Of a DNA stretch of 64,000 bases, positions 17,889-26,794 are shown in pieces. Numbering within the stretch: position 1 is the stretch's first letter; every line of letters begins with the position of its first letter. The stretch is from CAWATG01 sp963785035 (GTDB taxonomy: Bacteria; Actinomycetota; Acidimicrobiia; IMCC26256; CAWATG01): assembly GCA_963785035.1 (NCBI GenBank), contig CAWATG010000001.1, positions 1 through 64,000 on the forward strand. Direction: 5' to 3'. The notes beneath the pieces were generated by a model that had not been told where the DNA came from, ran no database searches, and was given only the letters and a program-made list of their open reading frames with translations. A program made the position numbers and the translations under genes.

Positions 17889-19082
17889 ATGAATTCGATG
17901 AGCGCTGTGCCGAAGTTGCGGGCCCGTTCGGGCCGGTCGACGATCCCGCTGGTGCTACTCGCCTGTGCGGCCTTGCTGCCAGGGTGCGGCGGCAACTCGA
18001 ATGCCGAGAAATCACAGCAGGTTGATCTCTCGGCATTTGGGCCAGCGATAGCGGGGATAAGTGGCAATCGTGTCTTTGTCTGGGGAGGCAGATCGGTCGA
18101 GAACCCTGCAGGAGAGAACCTAGCGACGGGTGAAATCCTCTCGTTGCCGGTCGGGACGAGGTCGGCGGTGCCGCCTGCTCCCTTCAATCAGCCGGTCGCT
18201 TTGCCACGGGCAGCCGCCTCGGGTGACCGAGTTCTGGTCGTGGGAGAGTCATGTCCTAAGTGGAGCGACGTTGATCTTGATCGAAGCTGCGATCCCGGCT
18301 CCCTCGTCGGCGCGATCTACAACGCCAAGTCACAGACCTGGGTGCCGGTGGATTTCGCGCCTGGTGTGGCCGAAGCGCTGCACACTGTGACGAGGGTTGA
18401 GGCGTCCGATCAGGGTGTGGCGCTCGTCAGTTCCAGGGCGCAGCCTGACGTGTTGATCGTGGTCGACTTGGCTTCGGCGAAGGCGAGGCGGCTTCCGTCT
18501 CCGCCGCTCGGCCAGCCATCCGCCGGGCAAGCGGTCGCTGATGCGACTGCATGTCTCAGCGGCTCATCCGTGGTGGTTGTCGAACGGACGGCGCCACCGG
18601 GTTTCATTGACGGGCGGACCGTAGGGCCTGCTCACTCCTACGTGGCGTCCGTCGCCGCTGAGAGCTGGCGAACGCTCGCGGGTCCGCCTGGAATTTCGGA
18701 CCCGGTCGTGACGTGCGGCAACGACGGTGTGCTCGTTTCCAACGGAATCGGTGTCAATCTGGGAATCGTATGGTTGAACCTCACGACTGAAGCCTGGCAA
18801 GACGTACAACCACCGGATGGTGGTGGTGGTGGTGGTCCTGAGACCTTCGGCGTGCGTACCCGAAGCGGGGACGATCTGATTCTGCTGCACGGAACGCCGG
18901 GGTCAGCAGTGATGCGCCTCAACCCACCAACGAGCAATTGGACTCCTTTGGAGGCATCGCCACGGTCGTTCGAATGCGACTGGGGTCAGTGCATAACCGT
19001 CACTGACTCTTACCTGGTGGGTGCGGATCGTGTGCTCGACAACAAGGTCTCGCGTACCGTCGTGTTTTGGACTGCGGCATGA
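17889..19082 (+). CDS. Kelch-like repeat lipoprotein
   Basis: 397 residues from ATG 17889. The signal peptide is STIPLVLLACAALLPGCGG with lipobox LPGC, so the protein is exported and lipid-anchored. The rest is beta-propeller-like with kelch-type strands: NRVFVWGGRSVE, DRVLVVGES, WRTLAGPPGISDPV, NNKVSRTVVFWTAA. CDWGQCITVTDSY near the C-terminus has two Cys that could form a disulfide. The ORF is intact and its decayed paralogue lies 1 kb upstream. It overlaps the following secreted nuclease-fold gene by four bases (ATGA), so the two are coexpressed. The ligand is unknown; kelch propellers usually bind proteins or sugars. Confidence 0.75.
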   Translation: MNSMSAVPKLRARSGRSTIPLVLLACAALLPGCGGNSNAEKSQQVDLSAFGPAIAGISGNRVFVWGGRSVENPAGENLATGEILSLPVGTRSAVPPAPFNQPVALPRAAASGDRVLVVGESCPKWSDVDLDRSCDPGSLVGAIYNAKSQTWVPVDFAPGVAEALHTVTRVEASDQGVALVSSRAQPDVLIVVDLASAKARRLPSPPLGQPSAGQAVADATACLSGSSVVVVERTAPPGFIDGRTVGPAHSYVASVAAESWRTLAGPPGISDPVVTCGNDGVLVSNGIGVNLGIVWLNLTTEAWQDVQPPDGGGGGGPETFGVRTRSGDDLILLHGTPGSAVMRLNPPTSNWTPLEASPRSFECDWGQCITVTDSYLVGADRVLDNKVSRTVVFWTAA

Positions 19083-19891
19083 CTAGGACGCTCATGTGGC
19101 GTTGGTCCAATATTCGAGCTCTCGTATCGGCTATCACGGTCATCCTGTTCGGCGCGGTCGTGTTGCTCGGCACAGGTGCGACGCCCGCGTCAGCGACGGT
19201 CAGCAACCAACCGAACGTGACGTCCTACAACCTGTGTGGAGGCGGCTCGTGCGGCGGAACAGGTATTCAGAAAGCCGATGAGTTTGTCGGCATCGTCTTC
19301 AACCGATCGCCGAAACCGCTCTGGTCTGGATTTCAGGAGGTGTGCAACGGGAGTTCGTACAACGAGCTTGCCGCTTGGTATCAATATTTCGGCTATTCAG
19401 CGCGGTTTGAAGTAACGATCCCATCAGGTTGTGGCGGCAACGGATACGGGATTGCAATCTTCTGGCTCGGAGGATGCTATGGCGGTTCGTCTTGCGTCGT
19501 TTCGGGCTCTTATTCAGCCAATGATGGTCAGAATCGCAAGTGGGTTTGTGCGAAGGCGGCCTTTCCTATGTACGCTGCATGCACGACTCATATGTCCACC
19601 GGCGCGAATGCCGCGGCGAACCGGGGCCAATACGCCACCGTTTCAAGCCTGATGTACGCCGCCGGATTCTCCACGCTCTTCTTTGCCGGGGACTGGAATC
19701 AGACGCCGTGGGGTCACTATGACTTCTATGCTTGGACCGAGTCAGATACGAGCGAAACCAGCCCTCAACCGACTCACAGTGTTGGAAAGATCGATTACAT
19801 ATTCGCGTTGAATCAAACGCGCGTGGCGCAGGCTGACGTGACGTCGACCACGTATTCTGACCACAAGATTTTGACCGGCTATTTCAACTAA
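19079..19891 (+). CDS. Secreted endonuclease/exonuclease/phosphatase (DNase I-like) protein
   Basis: 270 residues. ATG 19079 overlaps the upstream stop. The signal peptide is VSAITVILFGAVVLLGTGAT with ATPASA cleavage. The DNase-I fold shows NVTSYNLCGG (first metal strand), FAGDWNQTPWG (GDxN motif), SVGKIDYIFA and SDHKILTGYF (catalytic SDH). Eight or more Cys (GGGSCGG, VCNGSS, GGCYGGSSC, CAKAAFPMYAACTTH) suggest disulfides fitting an extracellular enzyme. It could be a secreted DNase, RNase or phosphodiesterase; motifs do not discriminate. Its stop lies four bases from the end of a transposase remnant, so its 3' flank has been replaced by IS DNA. Confidence 0.82.
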   Translation: MTRTLMWRWSNIRALVSAITVILFGAVVLLGTGATPASATVSNQPNVTSYNLCGGGSCGGTGIQKADEFVGIVFNRSPKPLWSGFQEVCNGSSYNELAAWYQYFGYSARFEVTIPSGCGGNGYGIAIFWLGGCYGGSSCVVSGSYSANDGQNRKWVCAKAAFPMYAACTTHMSTGANAAANRGQYATVSSLMYAAGFSTLFFAGDWNQTPWGHYDFYAWTESDTSETSPQPTHSVGKIDYIFALNQTRVAQADVTSTTYSDHKILTGYFN

Positions 19892-19895
19892 GGGC

Positions 19896-21045
19896 TCACG
19901 CCGGGTCTGTTTGCGCGTTGATGGTGTAGTTCCATTCGCCGTGCCAGTCGTGTGGGTGGAGGGGAACGGCGGCGAGTTCGGCGTCGGTGATCTTGATGCC
20001 GTTGGGGTACGAGCTCGGGTCGTGGGCGGCTTGGACGGTGAGCCCGGTCGTGGTGGTGGTGGCGGAGATGAGCTCGATGATCGGTCCGGAGGGTGGTGCC
20101 AGGGGCCGACCCCGCCAGTTCATGGTGATGAAGCTGAACATGCGGTGCTCGATCCGGTTCCACTTGCTCGTGCCGGGCGGGTAGTGGCAGACCGTGATGT
20201 GCAGGCCGGTGTCCGCGGCGAGGCGGGCGAGGTGGATCTTCCAGGCCCGTAGCCGGTAGCCGTTGGAGCCGCCGGCGTCGGCGGTGATCAACAGGCGGTC
20301 GGCGTCGGGGAACCGGGCCGGCCCATCTGGTTCCACCAGCGGCGGATCGACTCGACCGCGAACTCGGCGGTGTCGGCGTCGTCGCCGACGATTGACCCAG
20401 CCTTCGTTGTTGGCGACGTCGTAGATGCCGTAGGGGATCGACCTTGGCGAACTCGCCAGGGCGCGGTCGGCGAAGTCGTGGACCTGGACCCGTTCGGGTT
20501 CACCGCCGGGCTGCCATTCCGCTGCCGCCGTTGGCGTAGTCGCCGATCAGCTCCTTCTTCTTGGTGTCCACGCTGATCACCGGCTGGCCGTCGTCGATGA
20601 ACCCGCCGGCCATGTCGTTGAGGTAGCGGAACTGGGCGTCGCGGTCTTCGTGTTGGCGGCCCTCGGTCACCTTGGCGTTGGCCTGCAGCGAGTAGCCGAG
20701 CTGGTGCAGCAGGCGCAGCACCGTTCGCGACGACACCTCGAAGCCCTTGCGGGTCAGTTCCTCGGCCAGCTTGGTCGAGGACTTCGACGTCCATCGCAGG
20801 AGCGACATCGGGTTGCCCCGCGTCTCGGGATGCACCAGCTCGTCGAGCGCCTCGAGCAGACCGGGCTGCTTGTCGGTCAAGGGCTTGTCGCCGCCGCCCG
20901 ATGCCCGCAGCCGGTCAGACGGCTCGATCCCGGCCGGCGACTTCCGTCTCGGCCTTGATCACCGTGTTACGGCTCATGCCCGACGCCGTCGCGACCGCCG
21001 TCTTGCCGCCACGTCCGAACATCTCCGCTGCAGCGGCCGCCACGA
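19896..21045 (-). mobile_element. ISAzo13-family transposase remnant (5'-truncated, frameshifted)
   Basis: The blocks follow the ISAzo13 transposase in order: FGRGGKTAVATASGMSRNTV (N-terminal HTH), LLEALDELVHPETRGNPMSL, TKLAEELTRKGFEVSSRTVL, LLHQLGYSLQANAKVTEG, VISVDTKKKELIGDYANGG, DADTAEFAVESIRRWWNQMG, LLITADAGGSNGYRLRAWKI, HITVCHYPPGTSKWNRIEHR and FHxx-like WHGEWNYTI at the end. DDE-type acids are visible in SVDTK and TADAG. Frames change near 20880, 20500, 20430 and 20310. The first 30 or so residues of the family are absent and the homology stops abruptly near 21045, where a different transposase fragment starts on the other strand. No terminal inverted repeats were identified. Confidence 0.8.
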
Positions 21046-21259
21046 CAAAATCGACACGACAGGCGTCTTCACCCTGCGCCACGGAACCAAACTGCACCAC
21101 GTCGGCGTGGGACGAGCACACAAAGGACGACGAGTCATCATCCTCGTCGCCAACCTCGACATCAGAGTCCTCAGCGAAAACGGCCAACTGCTCCGCCACC
21201 TCACACTCGACCCCACAAAGGACTACCAGCCCCTCGCCCCGAAAACAGCCGACACCTAA
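21040..21259 (+). pseudogene. IS481-like transposase, C-terminal remnant
   Basis: The plus strand reads IDTTGVFTLRHGTKLHHVGV, GRAHKGRRVIILVANLDIRV, LSENGQLLRHLTLDPTKDYQ and stops at 21259. This is the C-terminal beta-barrel of actinobacterial IS481-family integrases ('V.LRH...L.HIG.GR.HAG..V..L..DL.VRV.....GELLR.LTLDP..DYQ'). Everything upstream, including the DDE catalytic core, is missing, cut at the junction with the opposite-strand ISAzo13 remnant near 21040. It is a scar with no function of its own. Confidence 0.78.
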
Positions 21260-21305
21260 ACTGCATAGGTTCGCCTGTCCACGATCTCATGAGACATCAC
21301 ACGAG

Positions 21306-21390
21306 CGGAGGGAGTGGGATTCGAACCCACGGTGAGTTGCCCCACACACGCTTTCCAAGCGTGCCGATTCGGCCGCTCTCGCATCCCTCC
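21306..21390 (-). tRNA. tRNA-Ser (anticodon GGA)
   Basis: The minus strand has acceptor GGAGGGA/TCCCTCC, anticodon arm CACGC-TTGGAAA-GCGTG (anticodon GGA), a long variable arm and T-arm GGGTTCGAATCCC. The discriminator is G and CCA is not encoded. It lies 46 bases from the IS481-like scar and just upstream of the SRP RNA. Confidence 0.95.
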
Positions 21391-21499
21391 AGAAGCAGCG
21401 CATGTTATCGGCATGCTCCCACCAAGCTCTCTCGGATTGAATTGGAACCGGGCACGTTGAGCGCGATCCGTTGAGAGGAACGCTGGTAGGGTCAGGCCG

Positions 21500-21717
21500 C
21501 GGACCGTGCTAGGCGGGGAGCTCGTGGTTCCCTGGACCCTCAATCCACGTACGAGGGGCTGAATTCCCTACCGAGGCTGCGGCAGCTGCGAGGAATGCGA
21601 TGCATACGTGGTGATGAAGGCCGGGTCCTGCGCAACGGAATCCCGTGAACCGAGTCAGGTCCGGAAGGAAGCAGCTCTCAGCGGGTACTTCCGTGTGCCG
21701 TAGGGTCGCCTGGTCCG
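21500..21717 (+). ncRNA. ffs: Signal recognition particle RNA (long form)
   Basis: The universally conserved Ffh-binding hairpin is present: GTCAGGTCCGGAAGGAAGCA at 21652-21671, with its partner GGTCCTGCGCAAC near 21625. The 5' side CGGACC (21500-21505) and AGGCG pair with CGCC(T) and GGTCCG (21707-21717), closing the molecule, so it is about 218 nt with an Alu-like 5' domain (GTGCTAGGCGGGGAG). The long form is as in other Gram-positives and unlike the 4.5S of proteobacteria. It lies upstream of dnaX, a common Gram-positive arrangement. Confidence 0.9.
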
Positions 21718-21779
21718 AACCGGCGGTGTGTTTGCGCCTTGTAGCGCCCAGTCGACGACGGGTGCACGGTCCGCATCTC

Positions 21780-21809
21780 GTGACCGTTGTGTCATGAGAT
21801 CGGTAGCAT
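21780..21809 (+). promoter_or_regulatory. Candidate dnaX promoter (GTGACC - 18 bp - TAGCAT)
   Basis: GTGACC at 21780-21785 and TAGCAT at 21804-21809 are 18 bases apart. The -10 ends seven bases before the ATG and no ribosome site is visible, so leaderless transcription is likely. The element is identical in sequence and spacing to that before the phosphatase gene at 7630. Confidence 0.45.
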
Positions 21810-21816
21810 CGCAGTG

Positions 21817-23644
21817 ATGCCCTATCAGTCGCTCTATCGCAAGTATCGGCCTCAACGCTTCGCGGAGCTCGTCGGCCAAGAGCACGTGGTGGCTGGATTG
21901 CGAAATGCCGTGCGCGATCAGCGTGTGTCGCACGCTTACTTCTTCTCGGGTCCTCGGGGCACGGGAAAGACGACAACCGCGAGGATCATTGCAAAAGCGC
22001 TGAACTGCACTGCCCTAGGCGGCGATGGTGAGCCATGCGGCCAGTGCAGCGCGTGTCTCGAAGTGGCGGCGGGATCTTCCCTTGACGTGATTGAGATCGA
22101 CGCGGCGTCCAACAATGGCGTCGATGAGATACGCGAGCTGATCGAACGGGTCGCATATCGGAGCGCATCAGGCGGCAAGAAGGTCTACATCATCGACGAG
22201 GTTCACGAACTCTCGGCGCGGGCTTCGAACGCGCTGCTCAAGACCCTCGAAGATCCACCCGACCACGTGGTGTTCGTGCTCGCGACGACGAACCCCGAAA
22301 AGGTGCTGCAGACCATCCGGTCGCGAACGCAATCGTTTGAATTCTCGCTTCTACGCACCGAACAACTCGTGGCGCACCTCGCTTCTATTGCCGAACGCGA
22401 GGGTGTGACCGCCTCACCCGAAGCTCTTGCCGTTGTGGCTCGGCGAGGCGCCGGGTCTGTACGCGATTCGTTGTCACTTCTCGATCAGGCTCTGGCACAG
22501 ACCCCGGGAGAGCTCACCGAAGAGCATGTCGTCGCGCTCTTCGGTGGCACGCCCGTTGAGCACACGCTCGCGGTGTTGCATGCCGTCGCCGGCGGGGACG
22601 TTCCTGGTGCGCTGGTCGAACTTTCCAAGTTGTTCGAGACCGCTCATGATCCGCGCCGCGTCGCCGACGACCTGCTGCCGCACGCTTCGCGACGCGTTGC
22701 TGACGACCGCAGGAGCCGGACGTGTGCAGATCGCTGCGCCGGAAGAGGAGCGCCTCGGTCTGCAACGCCTCGGGACCGCGATGGAAACGCCGGCGATCGT
22801 ACGTGCCTTGGAGACGATCGGCAGGGCTGTCTCCGACATGCGGGGCGCGGGTGGCGCGGATCCTCGGTTGGTGCTCGAGGTTGCGCTCGTTCGTCTCGCA
22901 CGCGGTGAAGCAGGATCGTCGATAGAACGCCTGACGGACCGCCTCGATCGCCTCGAACGACGGCTTTCGGCCAGCACGGAAGTGGTCGTACCCTCAGCCG
23001 CGCCGCGGGTAGAGCCTGCGCCGGTCGCTTCGGGCGGCGTCAAACCGACACTCGGTTCGATTCGGCGAGCGGCAGAGCCGCGACCGGAGCTGTCACCGAC
23101 AGCGCCCGTGCCGACAGCGCCCGTGCCGACAGCGAATGATGCGACAGCACCGACCACGCCGGCGAAGGTATCGCCATCAACGGCGCCCGAGCCGTCGCGA
23201 CCCGTCGAACTCGACGACGTGATCGTCGCCTGGGCGGCGATTCTTCCGACGCTTCCCCCTGCGACGCGCAACGCGGTGCAGGAAGCACAGCCCGTTGCCA
23301 TGGAAGGCACGGTTGCCGTCTTCGGGATTCCGACGTATCTCCTGGAGGCAGCCAAGCCGCGTTTCAAACGCGAGGCCGAGACGATTCGTACCGAGCTCGC
23401 GCGTCGCGTTGGCACAACGCTGCAGTTTCGGATCGTCGCGAAGGATCTCACGTCGACATCCAGTCCGCTTCCGCAGGATGACGGCGGCCCCAGTGATGAC
23501 GACGGACCAGAGGATATGGACCTCAGTTCCTACGATCCGTCCGAGACGAGCGATGTCCCGCCTGAGGCGGGGCCGGTAGATTCAGTGACGCGCCTCGTCG
23601 AAGCGCTCGGTGCGAGCATTGTCGAGGAAGTTCCCCGTACCTGA
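21817..23644 (+). CDS. dnaX: DNA polymerase III subunit gamma/tau, one frameshift
   Basis: About 608 residues. The AAA+ clamp-loader module has YRKYRPQRFAELVGQEHVV, Walker A GPRGTGKTT, the zinc module CGQCSACLEV with an upstream Cys, IIDEVHELS (Walker B) and TTNPEKVLQTIRSR. Domain III follows. From about residue 390 the tail is Pro/Ala-rich (PTAPVPTAPVPTAND, a small repeat) and then a conserved C-terminal domain. Frames switch near 22680 (CTGCTGCCGCACG): one extra base moves the ORF from ...ADDLLP to RDALLTTAGAGRV. There is no slippery heptamer and the shift is inside domain III, unlike the known E. coli and Thermus sites, so it is probably an error. It is followed by ybaB and recR. Confidence 0.9.
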
Positions 23645-23667
23645 GAACCCGCACCCCAGGAGCTGTC

Positions 23668-24000
23668 GTGGCCAACCAGAAGCAGATGAATCAGATGATG
23701 CGCCAGATGCAGAAGATGCAGGCGGATATGGCCGCGGCGCAAGAGGCCCTCGCCGTCGAGACGGTCGAGGCAACCGCAGGTGGCGGCGCAATCATGGTCA
23801 CGATGACTGGTGCAGGGGAGCTGCAAGCGATCAAGATCGACCCGTCCGTCGTCGATCCCGACGATGTTGAGATGCTCGAGGATCTTGTGGTCGCAGCAGT
23901 CGCTGAGGGACTGCGCAAGTCGCAGGAGTTGCAGGGCCAGCGCATGGGTGCGGTGACAGGTGGCCTCGACCTGGGTTCACTGGGCGGGCTCCTCGGCTGA
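23668..24000 (+). CDS. ybaB: YbaB/EbfC nucleoid-associated protein
   Basis: 110 residues from GTG 23668 (AGGAG site). The family core is visible: NQMMRQMQKMQADMAAAQEA, MVTMTGAGELQAIKIDPSVV, EMLEDLVVAAVAEGLRKSQE and a Gly-rich tail GLDLGSLGGLLG. It forms tweezer-like dimers that bind DNA. The dnaX-ybaB-recR order is widely conserved and ties it to replication and repair. The frame is intact. Confidence 0.92.
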   Translation: MANQKQMNQMMRQMQKMQADMAAAQEALAVETVEATAGGGAIMVTMTGAGELQAIKIDPSVVDPDDVEMLEDLVVAAVAEGLRKSQELQGQRMGAVTGGLDLGSLGGLLG

Positions 24001-24036
24001 GTCCGAGCCCGACGAGCAAGGCGGAACACTTCCTCT

Positions 24037-24642
24037 GTGGCAATTTATGAAAAGCCTGTACAGGCACTCATCGACGAGCTTGGTCGTCTGCCGGGCATTG
24101 GGCCCAAGTCCGCCCAGCGGATTGCGTTTTACCTGTTGCGCGCCGAAGCGGTCGATGCCAAGCGTTTGGCGCGGGTCATCGTCGAGGCGAAGGACCGGGT
24201 CTCATGGTGTCGACGATGTTTCAACATCGCCGAAGGAGAGCTCTGCGCCTACTGCCGCGATGACCGCCGTGACGGCCGCTCGATCTGCGTGGTCGAGGAT
24301 CCCCGGGACATTGTCGCCGTTGAACGAACCAACGAGTTCCGCGGCCGATATCACGTCCTGCAAGGTGCCATTTCCCCCATCGAAGGCATTGGCGCGGAGC
24401 AACTCCGGATCAAGGAACTGATCGCTCGCCTCGGCGTGGAAGAGACCGAAGAAGTGATCATCGCAACGAATCCGAACATCGAGGGCGAAGCAACGGCGAT
24501 GTACCTCGGTCGGATGCTCAAGCCTCTCGGAATCCACGTGTCGCGCCTGGCCAGCGGACTTCCCGTCGGCGGTGACCTCGAGTACGCCGATGAGGTCACC
24601 CTCGGGCGTGCCTTTGCCGGTCGTCGCGAGGTCGATGCCTGA
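24037..24642 (+). CDS. recR: Recombination mediator RecR
   Basis: 201 residues from GTG 24037. Helix-hairpin-helix LGRLPGIGPKSAQRIAFYLL, a zinc finger CRRCFNIAEGELCAYC, Toprim acid region VVEDPRDIVAVER and the C-terminal GLPVGGDLEYADEVTLGRAF are all canonical. RecR with RecO/RecF loads RecA on gapped DNA. It follows ybaB after 36 bases and is the last gene of the dnaX operon. Confidence 0.95.
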   Translation: MAIYEKPVQALIDELGRLPGIGPKSAQRIAFYLLRAEAVDAKRLARVIVEAKDRVSWCRRCFNIAEGELCAYCRDDRRDGRSICVVEDPRDIVAVERTNEFRGRYHVLQGAISPIEGIGAEQLRIKELIARLGVEETEEVIIATNPNIEGEATAMYLGRMLKPLGIHVSRLASGLPVGGDLEYADEVTLGRAFAGRREVDA

Positions 24643-24712
24643 TTGTGGGCCTGATGGGCCTGCCCGGTGAACTGGCCCTTTGTGGAAATGCCTAGGTAGG
24701 ATCGGGACAAAT

Positions 24713-24731
24713 CGACGTCTGGCAGACGTCG
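24713..24731 (+). promoter_or_regulatory. Inverted repeat in the leader of the RCC1-repeat gene
   Basis: CGACGTCT-ggc-AGACGTCG is a perfect 8-bp inverted repeat located 37 bases before the GTG start, just behind a possible -10 (TAGGAT, 24697-24702). It could be a regulator site or a 5' mRNA hairpin. No function is shown. Confidence 0.35.
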
Positions 24732-24767
24732 GCAATCATCTGACAGTCGTGGGATTCGGGGTTGTTT

Positions 24768-26790
24768 GTGAATCGAAGAGCGAAGTATTCCGGTCGCGTG
24801 CGCGGATGTCTGGTCCTTGCAACAACGCTGAGCGTGGTAGGTCTGCTCGGGGTTTCACCGTCACCGGCGGCGGGCGCTCCCGCCGACAACAGCGTGATGG
24901 CCTGGGGAGTCAACACCTCGGGGCAGTTGGGTGATGGCACCACAACAGCTCAGTTGAGTCCGGTTCCTGTCGCTGGTCTGGGTACGGGCAGCGGTGTGAT
25001 CGCCATCAGCAGTGGAGGTTCTCACAACCTGGCTCTGAAGTCGGATGGTTCGGTCGTTGCCTGGGGTGACAATTCCTTTGGGCAGTTGGGTGATGGAACG
25101 AGAACCAATCGGTTGAGTCCGGTGCCGGTGACTGGACTGGGCGCTGGAAGCGGCGTTGTCGCAGTCGTTGGCGGTCTCTTCCACAGCTTTGCCATCAAGG
25201 CGGATGGTTCGGTCGTTGCGTGGGGTTACAACGCCACCGGGCAGTTGGGTAATGGTTCGGCGACGACCGACGAATTAACGCCGACGCCTGTCACAGGTCT
25301 GGGCGCCGGCAGCGGCGTCACCGCGATCAGCGCCGATGGTTACCACGCGTTGGCATTGAAGACGGACGGCTCGGTCGTTGCGTGGGGTTACAACGCGTTC
25401 GGTCAGCTCGGCGATGGAACGACGAGCGACAAGGCGACTCCGGTGGCTGTGACAGGCCTCGGCGCCGGAAGCGGTGTCACTGCCGTCAGCGCGAGCGCGT
25501 TTCGGAGCATGGTGGTCAAGTCCGATGGTTCGGTTCTCGTTTGGGGTTCCAACACATTCGGGCAACTGGGTGATGGAACGACGACCACCCGGTTGAGTCC
25601 GGTCGCTGTTGTCGGTCTCGGCGCGGGCAGCGGTGTTGTCGGGATCAGTATGGGTAAAGAACACACGCTGGTATTGAAATCCGATGGCGCCGTCCTTGCC
25701 TGGGGCGACAACCTCTATGGCGAGCTCGGCGATGGGACCACCGACGGTCGGTTGAGTCCGGTTGCTGTTGTCGGTCTTGGCGCGGGCAGCGGTGTGACCG
25801 CGGTTCGTGCCGGCGTGTATCGAAGCGTGGCGTTGAAGTCCGACGGTTCGGTCCTCGCGTGGGGTGCGAACGAATCCGGACAGCTCGGTGATGGGACGAT
25901 GGCAATGCGGACCACTGCGGTCACCGTCATGGGTTTGCGCGCCGGCAGCGGTTCGGTAGCGCTCGCGTCGGGTGACCTTCACGGTGTGGTGTTGATGTCC
26001 AGTGGCGTATTGGTCCCGGGTAGTTGCACCGCAGGCGTTGGCTACCGGTTGACGGCGTCTGATGGTGGGATCTTTTCGTTTGGTGATGCGGTGTTCTTTG
26101 GGTCGACGGGTGCGTTGACGTTGAATCAGCCGATTGTTTCGATGGCTGCGACGCCGTCGGGCAAGGGGTATTGGTTGACGGCGTCTGATGGTGGGATCTT
26201 TTCGTTTGGTGATGCGGTGTTCTTTGGGTCGACGGGTGCGTTGACGTTGAATCAGCCGATTGTTTCGATGGCTGCGACGCCGTCGGGCAAGGGGTATTGG
26301 TTGACGGCGTCTGATGGTGGGATCTTTTCGTTTGGTGATGCGGTGTTCTTTGGGTCGACGGGTGCGTTGACGTTGAATCAGCCGATTGTTTCGATGGCTG
26401 CGACGCCGTCGGGCAAGGGGTATTGGTTGACGGCGTCTGATGGTGGGATCTTTTCGTTTGGTGATGCGGTGTTCTTTGGGTCGACGGGTGCGTTGACGTT
26501 GAATCAGCCGATTGTTTCGATGGCTGCGACGCCGTCGGGCAAGGGGTATTGGTTGACGGCGTCTGATGGTGGGATCTTTTCGTTTGGTGATGCGGTGTTC
26601 TTTGGGTCGACGGGTGCGTTGACGTTGAATCAGCCGATTGTTTCGATGGCTGCGACGCCGTCGGGCAAGGGGTATTGGTTGACGGCGTCTGATGGTGGGA
26701 TCTTTTCGTTTGGTGACGCACTGTTCTGCGGTTCGACGGGTGCGTTGACGTTGAATCTCCCGATCGTCGCGATCCGCGCGTTAGCCCGGA
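24768..26790 (+). CDS. Exported RCC1-repeat propeller with C-terminal 42-residue repeats
   Basis: GTG 24768 begins a signal peptide (CLVLATTLSVVGLLGVSPSP, then AGA). Residues of about 40-420 form seven RCC1 repeats (each WG.N..GQLGDGT....SPV.V.GLGAGSG), enough for one seven-bladed propeller. From 26044 six copies of a 42-residue unit follow (TASDGGIFSFGDAVFFGSTG, ALTLNQPIVSMAATPSGKGY). The last copy diverges (GDALFCGSTGALTLNLPIVA). The end is uncertain: the frame stays open to 27395 but beyond 26790 it is only antisense of the thiolase gene. A one-base slip near 26775 would bring a TAG at about 26791-26793. It is probably a cell-surface binding protein; the 60242 protein shares the repeat. 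Confidence 0.75.
26044..26760 (+). repeat. Six tandem 126-bp repeats inside the RCC1 gene
   Basis: The period is exactly 126 bases (for example, ggtattgg starts at 26167 and 26293). Copies begin near 26050, 26176, 26302, 26428, 26554 and 26680. The first copy has a diverged 5' edge, the next four are base-identical as far as I can read, and the last diverges from about 26717. Such identity at the DNA level, including synonymous sites, means recent duplication or gene conversion. Repeat number may vary between strains or be miscounted in assembly. Confidence 0.92.
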
Positions 26791-26794
26791 GCAT

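Noticed and set aside
22670..22695. Programmed frameshift in dnaX
   Set aside because: dnaX is known for programmed shifts, but here there is no slippery heptamer or A-run, the shift lies within domain III and is needed to make any full protein. Many neighbouring genes have similar slips, so an extra base (CTGCTGCCG for CTGCTCCG) is the simpler reading.
26044..26760. CRISPR-like array
   Set aside because: The repeats are adjacent, 126 bp, coding and in frame with the RCC1 protein. There are no unique spacers between short repeats.
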